Shown here in pieces: positions 36,950-45,788 of a stretch of DNA of 64,000 nt. This stretch comes from an uncultured Marinoscillum sp. (lineage in GTDB: Bacteria; Bacteroidota; Bacteroidia; Cytophagales; MED-G16), in the NCBI GenBank assembly GCA_902633975.1, contig CACPHX010000002.1, forward strand, positions 1 to 64,000, written 5' to 3'. A program made the translations under genes and the position numbers. Each line of letters opens with the position of its first letter. The stretch's first letter is position 1. Below the pieces are notes generated by a model, which made no database searches, had not been told where the DNA came from, and was given only the letters and a program-made list of their open reading frames with translations.

Positions 36950-37504
36950 ATGAAAAATCTACTTATTACCATCTTTTTACTAATTAATTTCAATTTATTT
37001 TCTCAAGACTACAACATCAATATTGAGAAAAGTAGTATTAAATGGACAGGAAAAGAGATAACAACTAGCTCACATTATGGTACTTTAAAATTTATTGGAG
37101 GCGAGATAAATATTCAGCCTGAGGCTGTTACAGGAAAAGTTATTGTTGATATGGAATCGCTGTCAGTTGATGATCTGACAGGAGGATCAAAAGCGAGACT
37201 TGAGGGTCATTTGAGGTCTGACGACTTTTTTTCTGTCAGTAGCCATAAATCTTCAACTATTGAAGTAACCTCCTCTAAAAAAAACGGTGACAATTTTGAT
37301 GTTGATGGTGTACTAACTATTAAAGGTATTTCCCATCCGATAAGTTTCGTTCTTAGTGTAGATGATAAGGTAGCGACATCAAAGCTAACGTTTGACAGAT
37401 CAAAGTATGACGTGAGGTTTAGATCAGGTACATTTTTTGAAAATCTTGGAGATCAACTCATTCTCGACGACATAGAATTAGAGGTAGAATTACACTTGAA
37501 CTAG
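36950..37504 (+). CDS. YceI family periplasmic protein
   Basis: A 184-residue protein with a signal peptide (KNLLITIFLLINFNLFSQ). A lipocalin-like YceI barrel follows: SSIKWTGKEITTSSHYGTLKF, GKVIVDMESLSVDDLTG, LRSDDFFSVSSH, LTIKGISHPISF and FDRSKYDVRFRSGTFF. The family binds polyprenyl or other amphiphilic ligands. Complete; a single gene, 58 bases from the divergent esterase gene. Confidence 0.93.
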   Translation: MKNLLITIFLLINFNLFSQDYNINIEKSSIKWTGKEITTSSHYGTLKFIGGEINIQPEAVTGKVIVDMESLSVDDLTGGSKARLEGHLRSDDFFSVSSHKSSTIEVTSSKKNGDNFDVDGVLTIKGISHPISFVLSVDDKVATSKLTFDRSKYDVRFRSGTFFENLGDQLILDDIELEVELHLN

Positions 37505-37518
37505 AATAATCTTAACTA

Positions 37519-37941
37519 TTATTTGGGATTTTTGTCAGAAAGATAATTTGCCTTTTGCGTATTTATTTTTTTCATAAAGCCGTGGTCAGATCTATTTTTT
37601 ACTCTAATTTTTAAAAAATTAGTATCTGCATTGATTGTGTAGTCTTCGTCACCAACTTTAAATATTACAAGTTTATAGTAGGGTATAATTAGCCCATATG
37701 TTTCCAGATTAGACTTTATGTAAATAATAATCCCTTTCGGTCTTATTTCTATATTACAGACGCTGAGCTCGTAGTCATTCCTTAATAAATTGTAAATCTC
37801 ATTGTCACACTTTTTTATGTATAACTTCCTAGACCCAGCTCCTTTAAGTTTGAGTTTTTTCATAAAAGAGAATTCTTCCCCTACTAATGAATTTATTTGT
37901 TTTTCTATTTCTGGATCTTTGTAAGAAAGGTTCTTTAACAT
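37519..37941 (-). CDS. Conserved hypothetical protein of Bacteroidota
   Basis: A 140-residue basic cytosolic protein. The segments CNIEIRPKGIIIYIKSNLET and YGLIIPYYKLVIFKVG are recognisable from memory in many Bacteroidota proteins of unknown function. There is no catalytic motif. The gene diverges from the TIGR02757 gene with only nine bases between the two starts. Confidence 0.68.
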   Translation of the reverse strand: MLKNLSYKDPEIEKQINSLVGEEFSFMKKLKLKGAGSRKLYIKKCDNEIYNLLRNDYELSVCNIEIRPKGIIIYIKSNLETYGLIIPYYKLVIFKVGDEDYTINADTNFLKIRVKNRSDHGFMKKINTQKANYLSDKNPK

Positions 37942-37950
37942 TGTAAATAT

Positions 37951-38718
37951 ATGAAACGTGATATTTCGGATAATGATTTAAAAAATTTGCTAGAAGAAAA
38001 ATATTTGAAATATAATACTACTAATTTTATTGATTCAGACCCAATACAGATACCTCATAGATTTAAAGAAAAAAATGATATTGAGATTTCTGCATTTTTG
38101 ACTTCAATAATTTCATGGGGTAATAGAAAAATGATAATTAATAATGCAGATAAAATGATGACGATAATGGGGGGATCACCTTATGATTTTGTCATTAACG
38201 CATCAGAGAAAAATATTAAATCCGTATCATTTGTTCACAGAACCTTTAACTCTGACGACTTTAAATTTTTCATATTATCCCTAAAAAATATATACCAAAA
38301 TCATGGAGGTTTAGAGAATGTTTTTACAGCAAATCAAGGTGACGAGTGGATATTTGAGACAATTACTAAATTTAAAAAGATATTTTTTTCTATTGATCAC
38401 TTAAAAAGAACTACAAAACATATTTCTGATCCAGCAAAAAGATCAGCATGTAAAAGAATAAATATGTTTTTAAGGTGGATGGTTAGAAAAGATACCTTTG
38501 GAGTTGATTTTGGTATATGGAATAAAATCTCAACCTCTATTTTATCATGTCCCCTTGACACGCATACGCTTAGAATTGCTCTCAATCTAAATCTAGTATC
38601 AAGGACGCAAAATGACATTAAAACCTTGATTCAATTAGATAGTAAATTAAGGTTATTTGACCCAATAGATCCAGTTAAGTATGACTATGCTTTATTTGGT
38701 TTAGGGGTTGATAAATAG
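37951..38718 (+). CDS. TIGR02757 family protein
   Basis: A 255-residue protein with the family features: start LKNLLEEKYLKYN, then DPIQIPHRFKEKNDIEISAFLTSIISWGNRKMII (shortened here as IPHRFKEKNDIEI and SWGNRKMI), and RMNMFLRWMVRKD- and DTHTLRIAL-type segments. The family is found mainly in Bacteroidota and is of unknown function. The helical RWMVR and CPLDTHT region suggests a DNA-glycosylase-like fold, which is only inference. No signal peptide. Confidence 0.88.
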   Translation: MKRDISDNDLKNLLEEKYLKYNTTNFIDSDPIQIPHRFKEKNDIEISAFLTSIISWGNRKMIINNADKMMTIMGGSPYDFVINASEKNIKSVSFVHRTFNSDDFKFFILSLKNIYQNHGGLENVFTANQGDEWIFETITKFKKIFFSIDHLKRTTKHISDPAKRSACKRINMFLRWMVRKDTFGVDFGIWNKISTSILSCPLDTHTLRIALNLNLVSRTQNDIKTLIQLDSKLRLFDPIDPVKYDYALFGLGVDK

Positions 38719-38721
38719 TTG

Positions 38722-40362
38722 TTACCCACCAGCTCCTCCTCCAGCATCTCCATCGTAATCAATTTTATCCAGAATTTCCCACCTTGCAAGTTTTATTGGG
38801 ATACTGCCTGCCTCATTAAATTTTTTAAAAAATTTATTTAGAGTAAATTTTTTATTTTCTTTTTCTAACTTTTCTGCATACTCTGTTACTATTTTCTCTA
38901 GCATATATTTTCCAGTGATATAAGATGTTCCATATCCTGGTTGTCTAAGGTAAAGGTGCTGCTCGAACTTTAGTAGGTGAGGTTCTCTATTCATCCACTT
39001 TCTTGGTGTCCATTTAACGTGTACACCACCTGCTTCTTCCATAGTCATCTCATTAGCATGTGCATATAATGATCCCAGCCCTCTCGCGGCTCTCTGTGCT
39101 ATCATAATCCATACAATTTCTCTTGATCTTGGACTATCATTATACAATCCTGCATGCATAAACATTTCTTCAACACCAGTAGCATATCCCTCATTTTTGG
39201 TGTCGAAAATATTATATAATAATGCCTCTTTTCTTATCGGACTTGGGTGAGGATTATCTCTTATTTCAGCAAGATCAAACCAATGTACAAAATGTGAGTA
39301 TAGAGGCAGTGGATCAATATGTAATCCAATGTTAAAGAAATTTCTATCTTCACTTGGAACAAATTTCCCCATGTGTTCCCTTAGTGCTGGTTCCATATTT
39401 TCTTTATAAGGCATAATTTCTTTTTCCTTAATAAATTTCATAAATCTTTTAACACCATTTTCAGTTAGAACCTTAAATTCCTCTGGTGTATTTGCAGCTT
39501 CAAGTTCTGGTAAATTTCTGTTATTATGTTCCTCTAACATAAGAGAAGACCAAGATCTATCAAGTTCTCTTTGGAGAAGACGAACCTCATCTTCCCACGT
39601 CATAGGTAGAAGATGAACATTTTGTTGATACCAAGTATAATTTTCTTTACCTATACCAGATGGACCAGTTTTAGTTTTAGATTCTTCCTCCAACCATTCA
39701 ATAAATTTATCATTTGATTCAATTGCATTATTAATGCTAATATTTATTTGATCATCTTCTTTATAATCTAATTTATTTTTTATTGTTAGGAGATTTACTT
39801 TTTGTTGTTTAAAGTTTTCAATGCCAGCAATCCATAACTCTCTTGCATTTCCAGTTAGATTTTTTCTTGCTTCATTCTGAAAAATAGGAATCAAATCAAT
39901 TTCGTTTTTAAGTTTTTCTTTATCAATATTAGAAAGGGGAAGATCATACATCCAAAACTCAATAACTCCGTGATTTGTTGGGCCTTCGTGAGCTGGAACA
40001 TCACTCTGATACATCCAAACTGACTGATAAAATGCAGGATCTCTTACCCAGGGTTTTAAAACTCTATTATTGAAATCATATCCATTCATCTCAGCTCGTA
40101 TTATGTGCCAATCAATTTGATTTGATATACTCCATTCACTGATATCAAAATCTTCTAATCTTTCTCTTAGAATATTGTATTTAGATTTCTTTTTCTCAAA
40201 AGAATTAACTGAATAATCATGAACTCCATTGATTAAATCTGGTTCTTCAAATAATCTCCAGTCTTCAAAAAGAATTACTAAATCATCATAGCTATTATTT
40301 TTTTCTGTTTCTTGAATATTAATACATGATGATAACAGAATAAAAATTAAAATTTTTTTCAT
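38722..40362 (-). CDS. DUF885 family lipoprotein, metal motif apparently degenerate
   Basis: A 546-residue lipoprotein (KKILIFILLSSC, cysteine 13) of the DUF885 family, related to metallo-carboxypeptidases. The end shows the family segments EGYATGVEEMFMHAGL and QPGYGTSYITGKYMLE, and WYQQNVHLLPMTWEDEVRL is typical. The usual HExxxGHH metal site, expected shortly before the EGYA segment, seems replaced by YSHFVHWFDL, so the zinc site is probably altered or missing. The extreme C-terminus is glycine-rich (DAGGGAGG). Confidence 0.78.
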   Translation of the reverse strand: MKKILIFILLSSCINIQETEKNNSYDDLVILFEDWRLFEEPDLINGVHDYSVNSFEKKKSKYNILRERLEDFDISEWSISNQIDWHIIRAEMNGYDFNNRVLKPWVRDPAFYQSVWMYQSDVPAHEGPTNHGVIEFWMYDLPLSNIDKEKLKNEIDLIPIFQNEARKNLTGNARELWIAGIENFKQQKVNLLTIKNKLDYKEDDQINISINNAIESNDKFIEWLEEESKTKTGPSGIGKENYTWYQQNVHLLPMTWEDEVRLLQRELDRSWSSLMLEEHNNRNLPELEAANTPEEFKVLTENGVKRFMKFIKEKEIMPYKENMEPALREHMGKFVPSEDRNFFNIGLHIDPLPLYSHFVHWFDLAEIRDNPHPSPIRKEALLYNIFDTKNEGYATGVEEMFMHAGLYNDSPRSREIVWIMIAQRAARGLGSLYAHANEMTMEEAGGVHVKWTPRKWMNREPHLLKFEQHLYLRQPGYGTSYITGKYMLEKIVTEYAEKLEKENKKFTLNKFFKKFNEAGSIPIKLARWEILDKIDYDGDAGGGAGG

Positions 40363-40434
40363 TAAAACTTTATTTAAACAAAGATTGAATAATCCCCATA
40401 ATTTTATGAAAAGTTAACTATAGGAATAAATGTT

Positions 40435-40953
40435 TTACTTAGATATCATATTTTTTGCTTCCCTTTCGTTATCAAAAACTTTAGGATTAAAATACTGCAT
40501 TTCTCTGATTATCTTATTACCCTCCCATTTGTATGCAATGTAAAATGGAAATGATACCTCATCACCAGTGTATTTTCCATTAGCAGAGAAATCACTCCAA
40601 ATTTCTGTCCAGGTATCTCCAGTTGAATAATGAGTTGTTTCAATAGCAGATCCAGATCCGTCTGTTGAATTATTATTCTCTTTGATTTTTACATTTTCGA
40701 ACATTTCAAATAATTCTTCAACTTCTGCAATAAATTCATCTTTATTAAATTCTTCACCATCAGGATTTACAAATACCATATCTTTTGAGAATAATTCTTT
40801 TAAAAATACGATGTCTTCCTTCTCTACAGCCTTGAAAAGATCTTCAACCAATTTGGTTTTTTCATCTTCAAGGTTAACCACACCAAAGTCTTTTTTATTA
40901 TTACAAGAAAAAAGAACAGTTGCACACAATAATGTTATGATAAAGTTTTTCAT
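40435..40953 (-). CDS. NTF2-like (SnoaL/DUF4440-type) lipoprotein
   Basis: A 172-residue lipoprotein with lipobox VLFSC (cysteine 16). The mature part looks like an NTF2-type cone fold: LVEDLFKAVEKEDIVFLKELF, FVNPDGEEFNKDEFIAEVEELF (given as parts) and a late YIAYKWEGNKIIREMQYFNP. The family binds small molecules or acts as a small enzyme; the function here is unknown. It diverges from the FGE gene with 23 bases between starts, so regulation may be shared. Confidence 0.72.
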   Translation of the reverse strand: MKNFIITLLCATVLFSCNNKKDFGVVNLEDEKTKLVEDLFKAVEKEDIVFLKELFSKDMVFVNPDGEEFNKDEFIAEVEELFEMFENVKIKENNNSTDGSGSAIETTHYSTGDTWTEIWSDFSANGKYTGDEVSFPFYIAYKWEGNKIIREMQYFNPKVFDNEREAKNMISK

Positions 40954-40976
40954 AAATTCTCTATATTTAATTAATA

Positions 40977-41984
40977 ATGAATAAATATATATTCTTTTTT
41001 TCTTTTCTAGTACTTATATCCTCATGTAAAACAAGTACAGTTAATAATTTCGATACTGAGGGAATGATTCTAATTAGAGGTGGATCATTCAAAATGGGAA
41101 GTGACGATATTGATTCAAATTTGGATGAAAGACCTGTTCATAGCGTTGAAATTAGTTCTTTTTGGATGGATGAAACTGAGGTTACCAATGCTGAATTTAA
41201 AGAATTTGTTGATGCTACAGGTTATATTACAACTGCTGAAAAAAGCCCTGATTGGGAGGAGCTTAAAAAAGATTTACCTCCAAATACTCCAAAACCAGAT
41301 GAGAGTGTTTTTGTTCCTGCATCCTTGGTTTTTAAGAAAGCAGATATTGATAACCTTTCAAATCATTCTCAGTGGTGGGAATGGAAGCCAGGCGCTAATT
41401 GGAAAAATCCCGGTGGGCCTGGAACAAATATTGAAGGAAAAGAAAATCACCCCGTGGTACAAATTAGTTGGTTTGATGCAAATGCTTATGCTCATTGGAA
41501 GGGTAGAAGACTTCCAACAGAAGCTGAATGGGAATATGCCTCGAGAGGAGGTTTGAATGGTATGAAGTTTAGTTGGGGAAATGAAATCAAGTTAAGTGAT
41601 TATGCAAATACCTGGGAGGGAGAATTTCCAAAAAATAATTATAAGATTGACGGTTATGAGTCAACTTCCCCTGTAAAAAGTTATCCTCCTAATCAATATG
41701 GACTATATGATATGGCAGGAAATGTGTGGGAGTGGTGTAGCGACCTATACAATTATAGATATTACGAGTCGGTTTCTGGTATTATTTCTAAAAACCCAAC
41801 TGGTCCAACCAAAAGCTTTGATCCTGCTGAGCCTTATTCAATCAAAAGAGTTGTTAGGGGAGGTAGTTATTTATGTAACAAATCTTACTGTACAGGATAC
41901 AGAAATTCAATGAGAATGAAAAGTACTCCTGATACAGGAGCAATGCACACTGGATTTAGAACAGTAAAAGACTTGAAGATATAA
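40977..41984 (+). CDS. Formylglycine-generating enzyme, exported lipoprotein
   Basis: A 335-residue FGE-sulfatase-domain protein with a lipoprotein signal (FFSFLVLISSC, cysteine 17). The domain begins MILIRGGSFKMGS and has FWMDETEVTNAEFKEFV and GRRLPTEAEWEYASRGG. The copper-binding cysteine pair of true FGE is present as C300 and C305 in RGGSYLCNKSYCTGYR, followed by STPDTGAMHTGFR. It therefore probably oxidises a sulfatase Cys to formylglycine rather than being a catalytically dead SUMF1 protein. The sulfatase two genes downstream is a natural substrate. Lipid anchoring places it at the outer membrane or in the periplasm. A -7-like TATATTTA lies at 40962-40969. Confidence 0.9.
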   Translation: MNKYIFFFSFLVLISSCKTSTVNNFDTEGMILIRGGSFKMGSDDIDSNLDERPVHSVEISSFWMDETEVTNAEFKEFVDATGYITTAEKSPDWEELKKDLPPNTPKPDESVFVPASLVFKKADIDNLSNHSQWWEWKPGANWKNPGGPGTNIEGKENHPVVQISWFDANAYAHWKGRRLPTEAEWEYASRGGLNGMKFSWGNEIKLSDYANTWEGEFPKNNYKIDGYESTSPVKSYPPNQYGLYDMAGNVWEWCSDLYNYRYYESVSGIISKNPTGPTKSFDPAEPYSIKRVVRGGSYLCNKSYCTGYRNSMRMKSTPDTGAMHTGFRTVKDLKI

Positions 41985-41986
41985 TA

Positions 41987-43474
41987 ATGTTTAGAATTGT
42001 TTTTTTTCTTTTTTTTCTTTTTTCAATCAATTCATTCTCTCAATCAAATATTAGCATACTTGATGAATTCATATTGGAAGGAAAGGAAATGTGGAAAATA
42101 CCTGGAATTTCAGTTGTAGTAGTAAAAAATGATTCGACGATTTATAAAAAGACTTTTGGTAAGAAAAATTATTTTAAAGATGAGAAAGTAGATACAAAAA
42201 CAATTTTTTCTATGGCATCGACAACAAAAGCACTTGTATCCATGTCACTTGGAATATTGGTAGATAGAGATTCATTGTCTTGGGATGATAAAGTTATTGA
42301 TGTACTTCCGTCATTTAAACTTTCTGATGAATATATAACTAAGGATGCAAGAGTAAAGGATCTATTAACACATAATTTAGGAATTGGTAATGAAGATAAA
42401 TTATGGACAACAGATAGTACTTCTATTGAAGAATTGTTATTAAAATTTTCAAGGTCCCCAAAAACATATCCATTGAGAGGCGGTTATAAATATCAAAATA
42501 TTATGTACGTTATAGCAGGAGAGGTGATAAGAAACGTATCTGGTGAAAGCTGGCAGAATTTTATGAAGATTAATATTTTGGATAAAATAGGACTTGAATG
42601 TACAAAAACATGGTCAAAGGATATTTTTAATTACGGTAATTACACTTATCCCCATCAAATCGATTATGATGAGGGGATAGTAAATGTTCCTTTTACCATT
42701 TCTGATCAAATAGGTGCTGCTGGCATGATGTGGTCCTGTGCTGATGATATGGAAAAATATTTACATTTTCTATTAAATAAAACACAAATTTTGGGTGAGA
42801 ACATTCTGAAGGAGGAAACATTTAATTATTTGTTTAAACCACACATTATTGTAGGTGATTCCTTTTATCCAACAGCGGAGCTTACAAATCCTGATTGGAA
42901 GACGTATGGACTTGGTTGGTATCAACACGACTATAGAGGTGAAAAAATAGATTTTCATACTGGAAGTCTTCAAGGATTAGTTGCTATAATAGGATTAATA
43001 AGGGATAAAAATATCGGTATTCATGTATTTGCCAATTTAGATCATGCAGAGTTAAGACATGCAATCATGTATAAAGTAATGGATCTTTTCTTGTTTAATG
43101 ATGATTCAAGAGATTGGAATAAAGAGGTGTTTGATCTTTATTATGAAATTGATTTAAAATACAAAGATTCATACCTAAACAAATTTAAGGATAGAGATAC
43201 CAATTCTAAAATGTCTCTTAGACTTAAAGATTACGAAGGTGAATATATTAGTGATATGTACGGAAGAATTATCATCAAGAAAGATTATGAAAAAATAACT
43301 TTAGATATTAATAATGGAATAAAGGTTTTTGATCTAGATTGGTGGGAAAATGATATTTTTATTACTGATAAAGATGAAAAATGGAGGGAGAAATTGTTTG
43401 TCAATTTTAATATTGAAGGTAACAAAGTATATAGTTTAAAAATCTACAATGAGGAATTTAAAAAAATTAAATAA
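41987..43474 (+). CDS. Beta-lactamase-related serine hydrolase
   Basis: A 495-residue exported enzyme with a signal peptide (FRIVFFLFFLFSINSFSQ). The class C-like active site is complete: S78 and K81 (MASTTKALV), Y169-Q170-N171 (YKYQNIMYV), and HTG in FHTGSLQGL. A C-terminal extra domain (about 390-495), resembling DUF3471-type extensions, follows. The family includes carboxypeptidases, esterases and D-aminopeptidases. It is the middle gene of the FGE-sulfatase operon, two bases after FGE. It may remove an ester or peptide group on the same substrate (inference). Confidence 0.9.
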   Translation: MFRIVFFLFFLFSINSFSQSNISILDEFILEGKEMWKIPGISVVVVKNDSTIYKKTFGKKNYFKDEKVDTKTIFSMASTTKALVSMSLGILVDRDSLSWDDKVIDVLPSFKLSDEYITKDARVKDLLTHNLGIGNEDKLWTTDSTSIEELLLKFSRSPKTYPLRGGYKYQNIMYVIAGEVIRNVSGESWQNFMKINILDKIGLECTKTWSKDIFNYGNYTYPHQIDYDEGIVNVPFTISDQIGAAGMMWSCADDMEKYLHFLLNKTQILGENILKEETFNYLFKPHIIVGDSFYPTAELTNPDWKTYGLGWYQHDYRGEKIDFHTGSLQGLVAIIGLIRDKNIGIHVFANLDHAELRHAIMYKVMDLFLFNDDSRDWNKEVFDLYYEIDLKYKDSYLNKFKDRDTNSKMSLRLKDYEGEYISDMYGRIIIKKDYEKITLDINNGIKVFDLDWWENDIFITDKDEKWREKLFVNFNIEGNKVYSLKIYNEEFKKIK

Positions 43475-45038
43475 ACTATTTTTTTTTCTTCTCCTCATAT
43501 CCTGTTCAGAGAGTGAAATAGTAAAAAAAAATTTCATCATAATTCTAGCCGATGATTTAGGTTATTCCGACCTTGGCTCATTTGGAAGTGAAATCAATAC
43601 TCCTAATATTGATATGCTTGCTCAAGAGGGAGTTATTATGTCAAATTTTCATACATCACCACTATGTGCTCCATCTAGGGCAATGCTTTTGTCAGGAAAT
43701 GATAATCACATTGCCGGTATTGGTATTCAGGCATTTAGTTCTGAAAATTTTGGGTATGAAGGTAAACTTTCTGAAAGAGTAAAAATCATTCCTGAAGTTT
43801 TACAAAAAAGTGGTTATAAATCATTTATATCTGGAAAATGGCATATTGGTGGTGATCCTTATGAAAGAGGTTTTAATAATTCTTACTCCTTGTTACCAGG
43901 TGCTTTTACTCATTATGATAACAATAAACCGATTGAGGCTTATCCTGACTCATCTTTTTCACAAAATGGAAAGAGAGTATTATGGCCAGAGGGAGAGTAT
44001 TCAACTGATTTTTATACACAAAAGATGATAGATTTTATTAAATCTAATCATGATAAACCCTTTTTCGCTTACTTATCATATACAGCGCCTCACTGGCCAT
44101 TGCAAGTAGATAAAGAATTCTCTGATAAGTATTTTGGGTATTATGACAGTGGTTATCATAAAGTCCTTGAGAAAAGATTAATCAATAATATTGAGACGGG
44201 AATAATTCCAGTCTCGAATAATCTCCCTGATGCAACATATCTTTCTGAAAATTGGAAAAAATTAAGTGTTAATGAAAAAAAGCTGGAATCTAAAAAAATG
44301 GAGGTATATGCTGGTATGGTTGAAAATATGGATTTAAATATTGGAAAACTAATTGAGTATTTAAAATCAGAAAATTTGTATGATAACACAATAATTTTTT
44401 TCCTATCAGATAATGGAGCAGCAGCTGAGGATTTTTATTATAATAAAACGTATGGAAAATATATAAGAGACAAATTTTCATATGATATAAATGAAATTGG
44501 TTCTTCAAAATCTTTTGCATCTCTTGGACGAAATTGGGCTGAAACCATATCGTATCCATTTAGACTTTACAAAGGATATACTACATCTGGAGGTATAAGA
44601 TCTCCACTCATAATAAAAGGTATAGAAAGTAAATCAAAAATTTCTAATGAATTTATGACATTACTTGATATAGCTCCAACTATTTATGATATTTCAAATT
44701 CAGAATATATTTATAATAAAAATTATCCATTAAAAGGATCATCTATTTTACCATTTTTTGAAGAATTTTCAGAAAACATTCATTCAAAAGATTATGTATT
44801 TTCATTTGAACATAGTGGAAACTCAATACTAAGGAAAGGAAATTGGAAGATTATAAATAAAACTAATCCTTTTGATAAAGAGAATTTTGAACTTTTTCAT
44901 ATTGATGATTTCACTGAACAAAATAATCTTAAAAATGATTTCCCAAAGATTTTTGATTCTTTATATGTAGAATGGAATGATTTTGTGGTGAGAAATAAAG
45001 TTTTATTACCTACACCTTATATTGATGATTTGAACTGA
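43449..45038 (+). CDS. Cys-type sulfatase, lipoprotein
   Basis: A 529-residue sulfatase of the arylsulfatase type. The lipobox is LLLISC (cysteine 19). The metal site begins IILADDLGYSDLG (D35, D36). The FGly signature is CAPSRAMLLSG with the convertible C73, GKWHIGGDP follows, and the second metal site is FLSDNGAAAEDF. KGYTTSGGIRSPLI and a C-terminal domain complete it. It overlaps the serine hydrolase by 26 bases, so the three genes are co-translated. It needs FGE, which heads the operon. The substrate, aryl or sugar sulfate, is not evident. Confidence 0.94.
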   Translation: MRNLKKLNKLFFFLLLISCSESEIVKKNFIIILADDLGYSDLGSFGSEINTPNIDMLAQEGVIMSNFHTSPLCAPSRAMLLSGNDNHIAGIGIQAFSSENFGYEGKLSERVKIIPEVLQKSGYKSFISGKWHIGGDPYERGFNNSYSLLPGAFTHYDNNKPIEAYPDSSFSQNGKRVLWPEGEYSTDFYTQKMIDFIKSNHDKPFFAYLSYTAPHWPLQVDKEFSDKYFGYYDSGYHKVLEKRLINNIETGIIPVSNNLPDATYLSENWKKLSVNEKKLESKKMEVYAGMVENMDLNIGKLIEYLKSENLYDNTIIFFLSDNGAAAEDFYYNKTYGKYIRDKFSYDINEIGSSKSFASLGRNWAETISYPFRLYKGYTTSGGIRSPLIIKGIESKSKISNEFMTLLDIAPTIYDISNSEYIYNKNYPLKGSSILPFFEEFSENIHSKDYVFSFEHSGNSILRKGNWKIINKTNPFDKENFELFHIDDFTEQNNLKNDFPKIFDSLYVEWNDFVVRNKVLLPTPYIDDLN

Positions 45039-45040
45039 TT

Positions 45041-45712
45041 TTATTCAAAGTTTACATCAATTTTATTTTCTTTAAAAAAGCTTGTTAATTCTTTCTCAAC
45101 TTCATCTACTTCCTCGACTAAACTTAGTAAATGGATATCTTCCTCTGAGATTAATTTTCCCTCTAATAAAGTTTTTTTTATCCAGTCGTATAATGGTTGA
45201 TAATGCTTCTTTCCAACAAGTATTATTGGAAAGAGTTTAGATTTTTTTGTTTGAATTAATGTTAATGCATTAAACAATTCATCTAATGTTCCATACCCAC
45301 CAGGCATGACTATAAATCCTTGGGAGTATTTTTGAAACATTAGCTTCCTTATGAAGAAGTAATCAAATTTAAGTAAGTAGTCCTCATCTACATATTTATT
45401 AGTATACTGTTCAAAAGGTAAATTAATTCTTAATCCAACAGATTTTCCACCATTTTCTTTCGCACCTTTATTAGCTGCTTCCATTATTCCTGGTCCAGCA
45501 CCTGAAATTACTCCAAAACCCATTTTAGCTATCATTTTAGCTATTTCAACAGTTTTCTTGAAGTACAAATCATCAGGTTTAGTTCTTGCTGACCCAAAAA
45601 TAGATATAGATGGTCCTACCTCTAATAATTTTTCGAATCCAGTTATAGTTTCTGCATTATATTTTAAAATTCTCCAACTGTCTTGTGTTATTGCATTATT
45701 CCAATTTTTCAT
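45041..45712 (-). CDS. LOG family protein (TIGR00730)
   Basis: A 223-residue Rossmann-fold protein with the LOG signature. ISIFGSARTKPDD lies near the N-terminus, GVISGAGPGIMEAANKGAKE in the middle, and PGGYGTLDELFNALTLIQ carries the PGGxGTxxE motif. Members hydrolyse nucleoside monophosphates (cytokinin-riboside phosphoribohydrolase activity), often in nucleotide metabolism. It is convergent with the sulfatase, two bases apart. Confidence 0.93.
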   Translation of the reverse strand: MKNWNNAITQDSWRILKYNAETITGFEKLLEVGPSISIFGSARTKPDDLYFKKTVEIAKMIAKMGFGVISGAGPGIMEAANKGAKENGGKSVGLRINLPFEQYTNKYVDEDYLLKFDYFFIRKLMFQKYSQGFIVMPGGYGTLDELFNALTLIQTKKSKLFPIILVGKKHYQPLYDWIKKTLLEGKLISEEDIHLLSLVEEVDEVEKELTSFFKENKIDVNFE

Positions 45713-45788
45713 GTTTTTATGTTATATTAGGCAATATTTTTATTTTATAATCGTATTTTATATGGTAATAATAAATAAAATAAAATTT

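Noticed and set aside
35287-37504. Genomic island next to tRNA-Glu
   Set aside because: Somewhat higher GC by eye near a tRNA, but no integrase, att repeat or mobile gene is present, and YceI and the esterase are common in this phylum.
41080-41913. Additional plus-strand frames inside the FGE gene
   Set aside because: They are shadows in another frame of a well-conserved gene and lack any family similarity.
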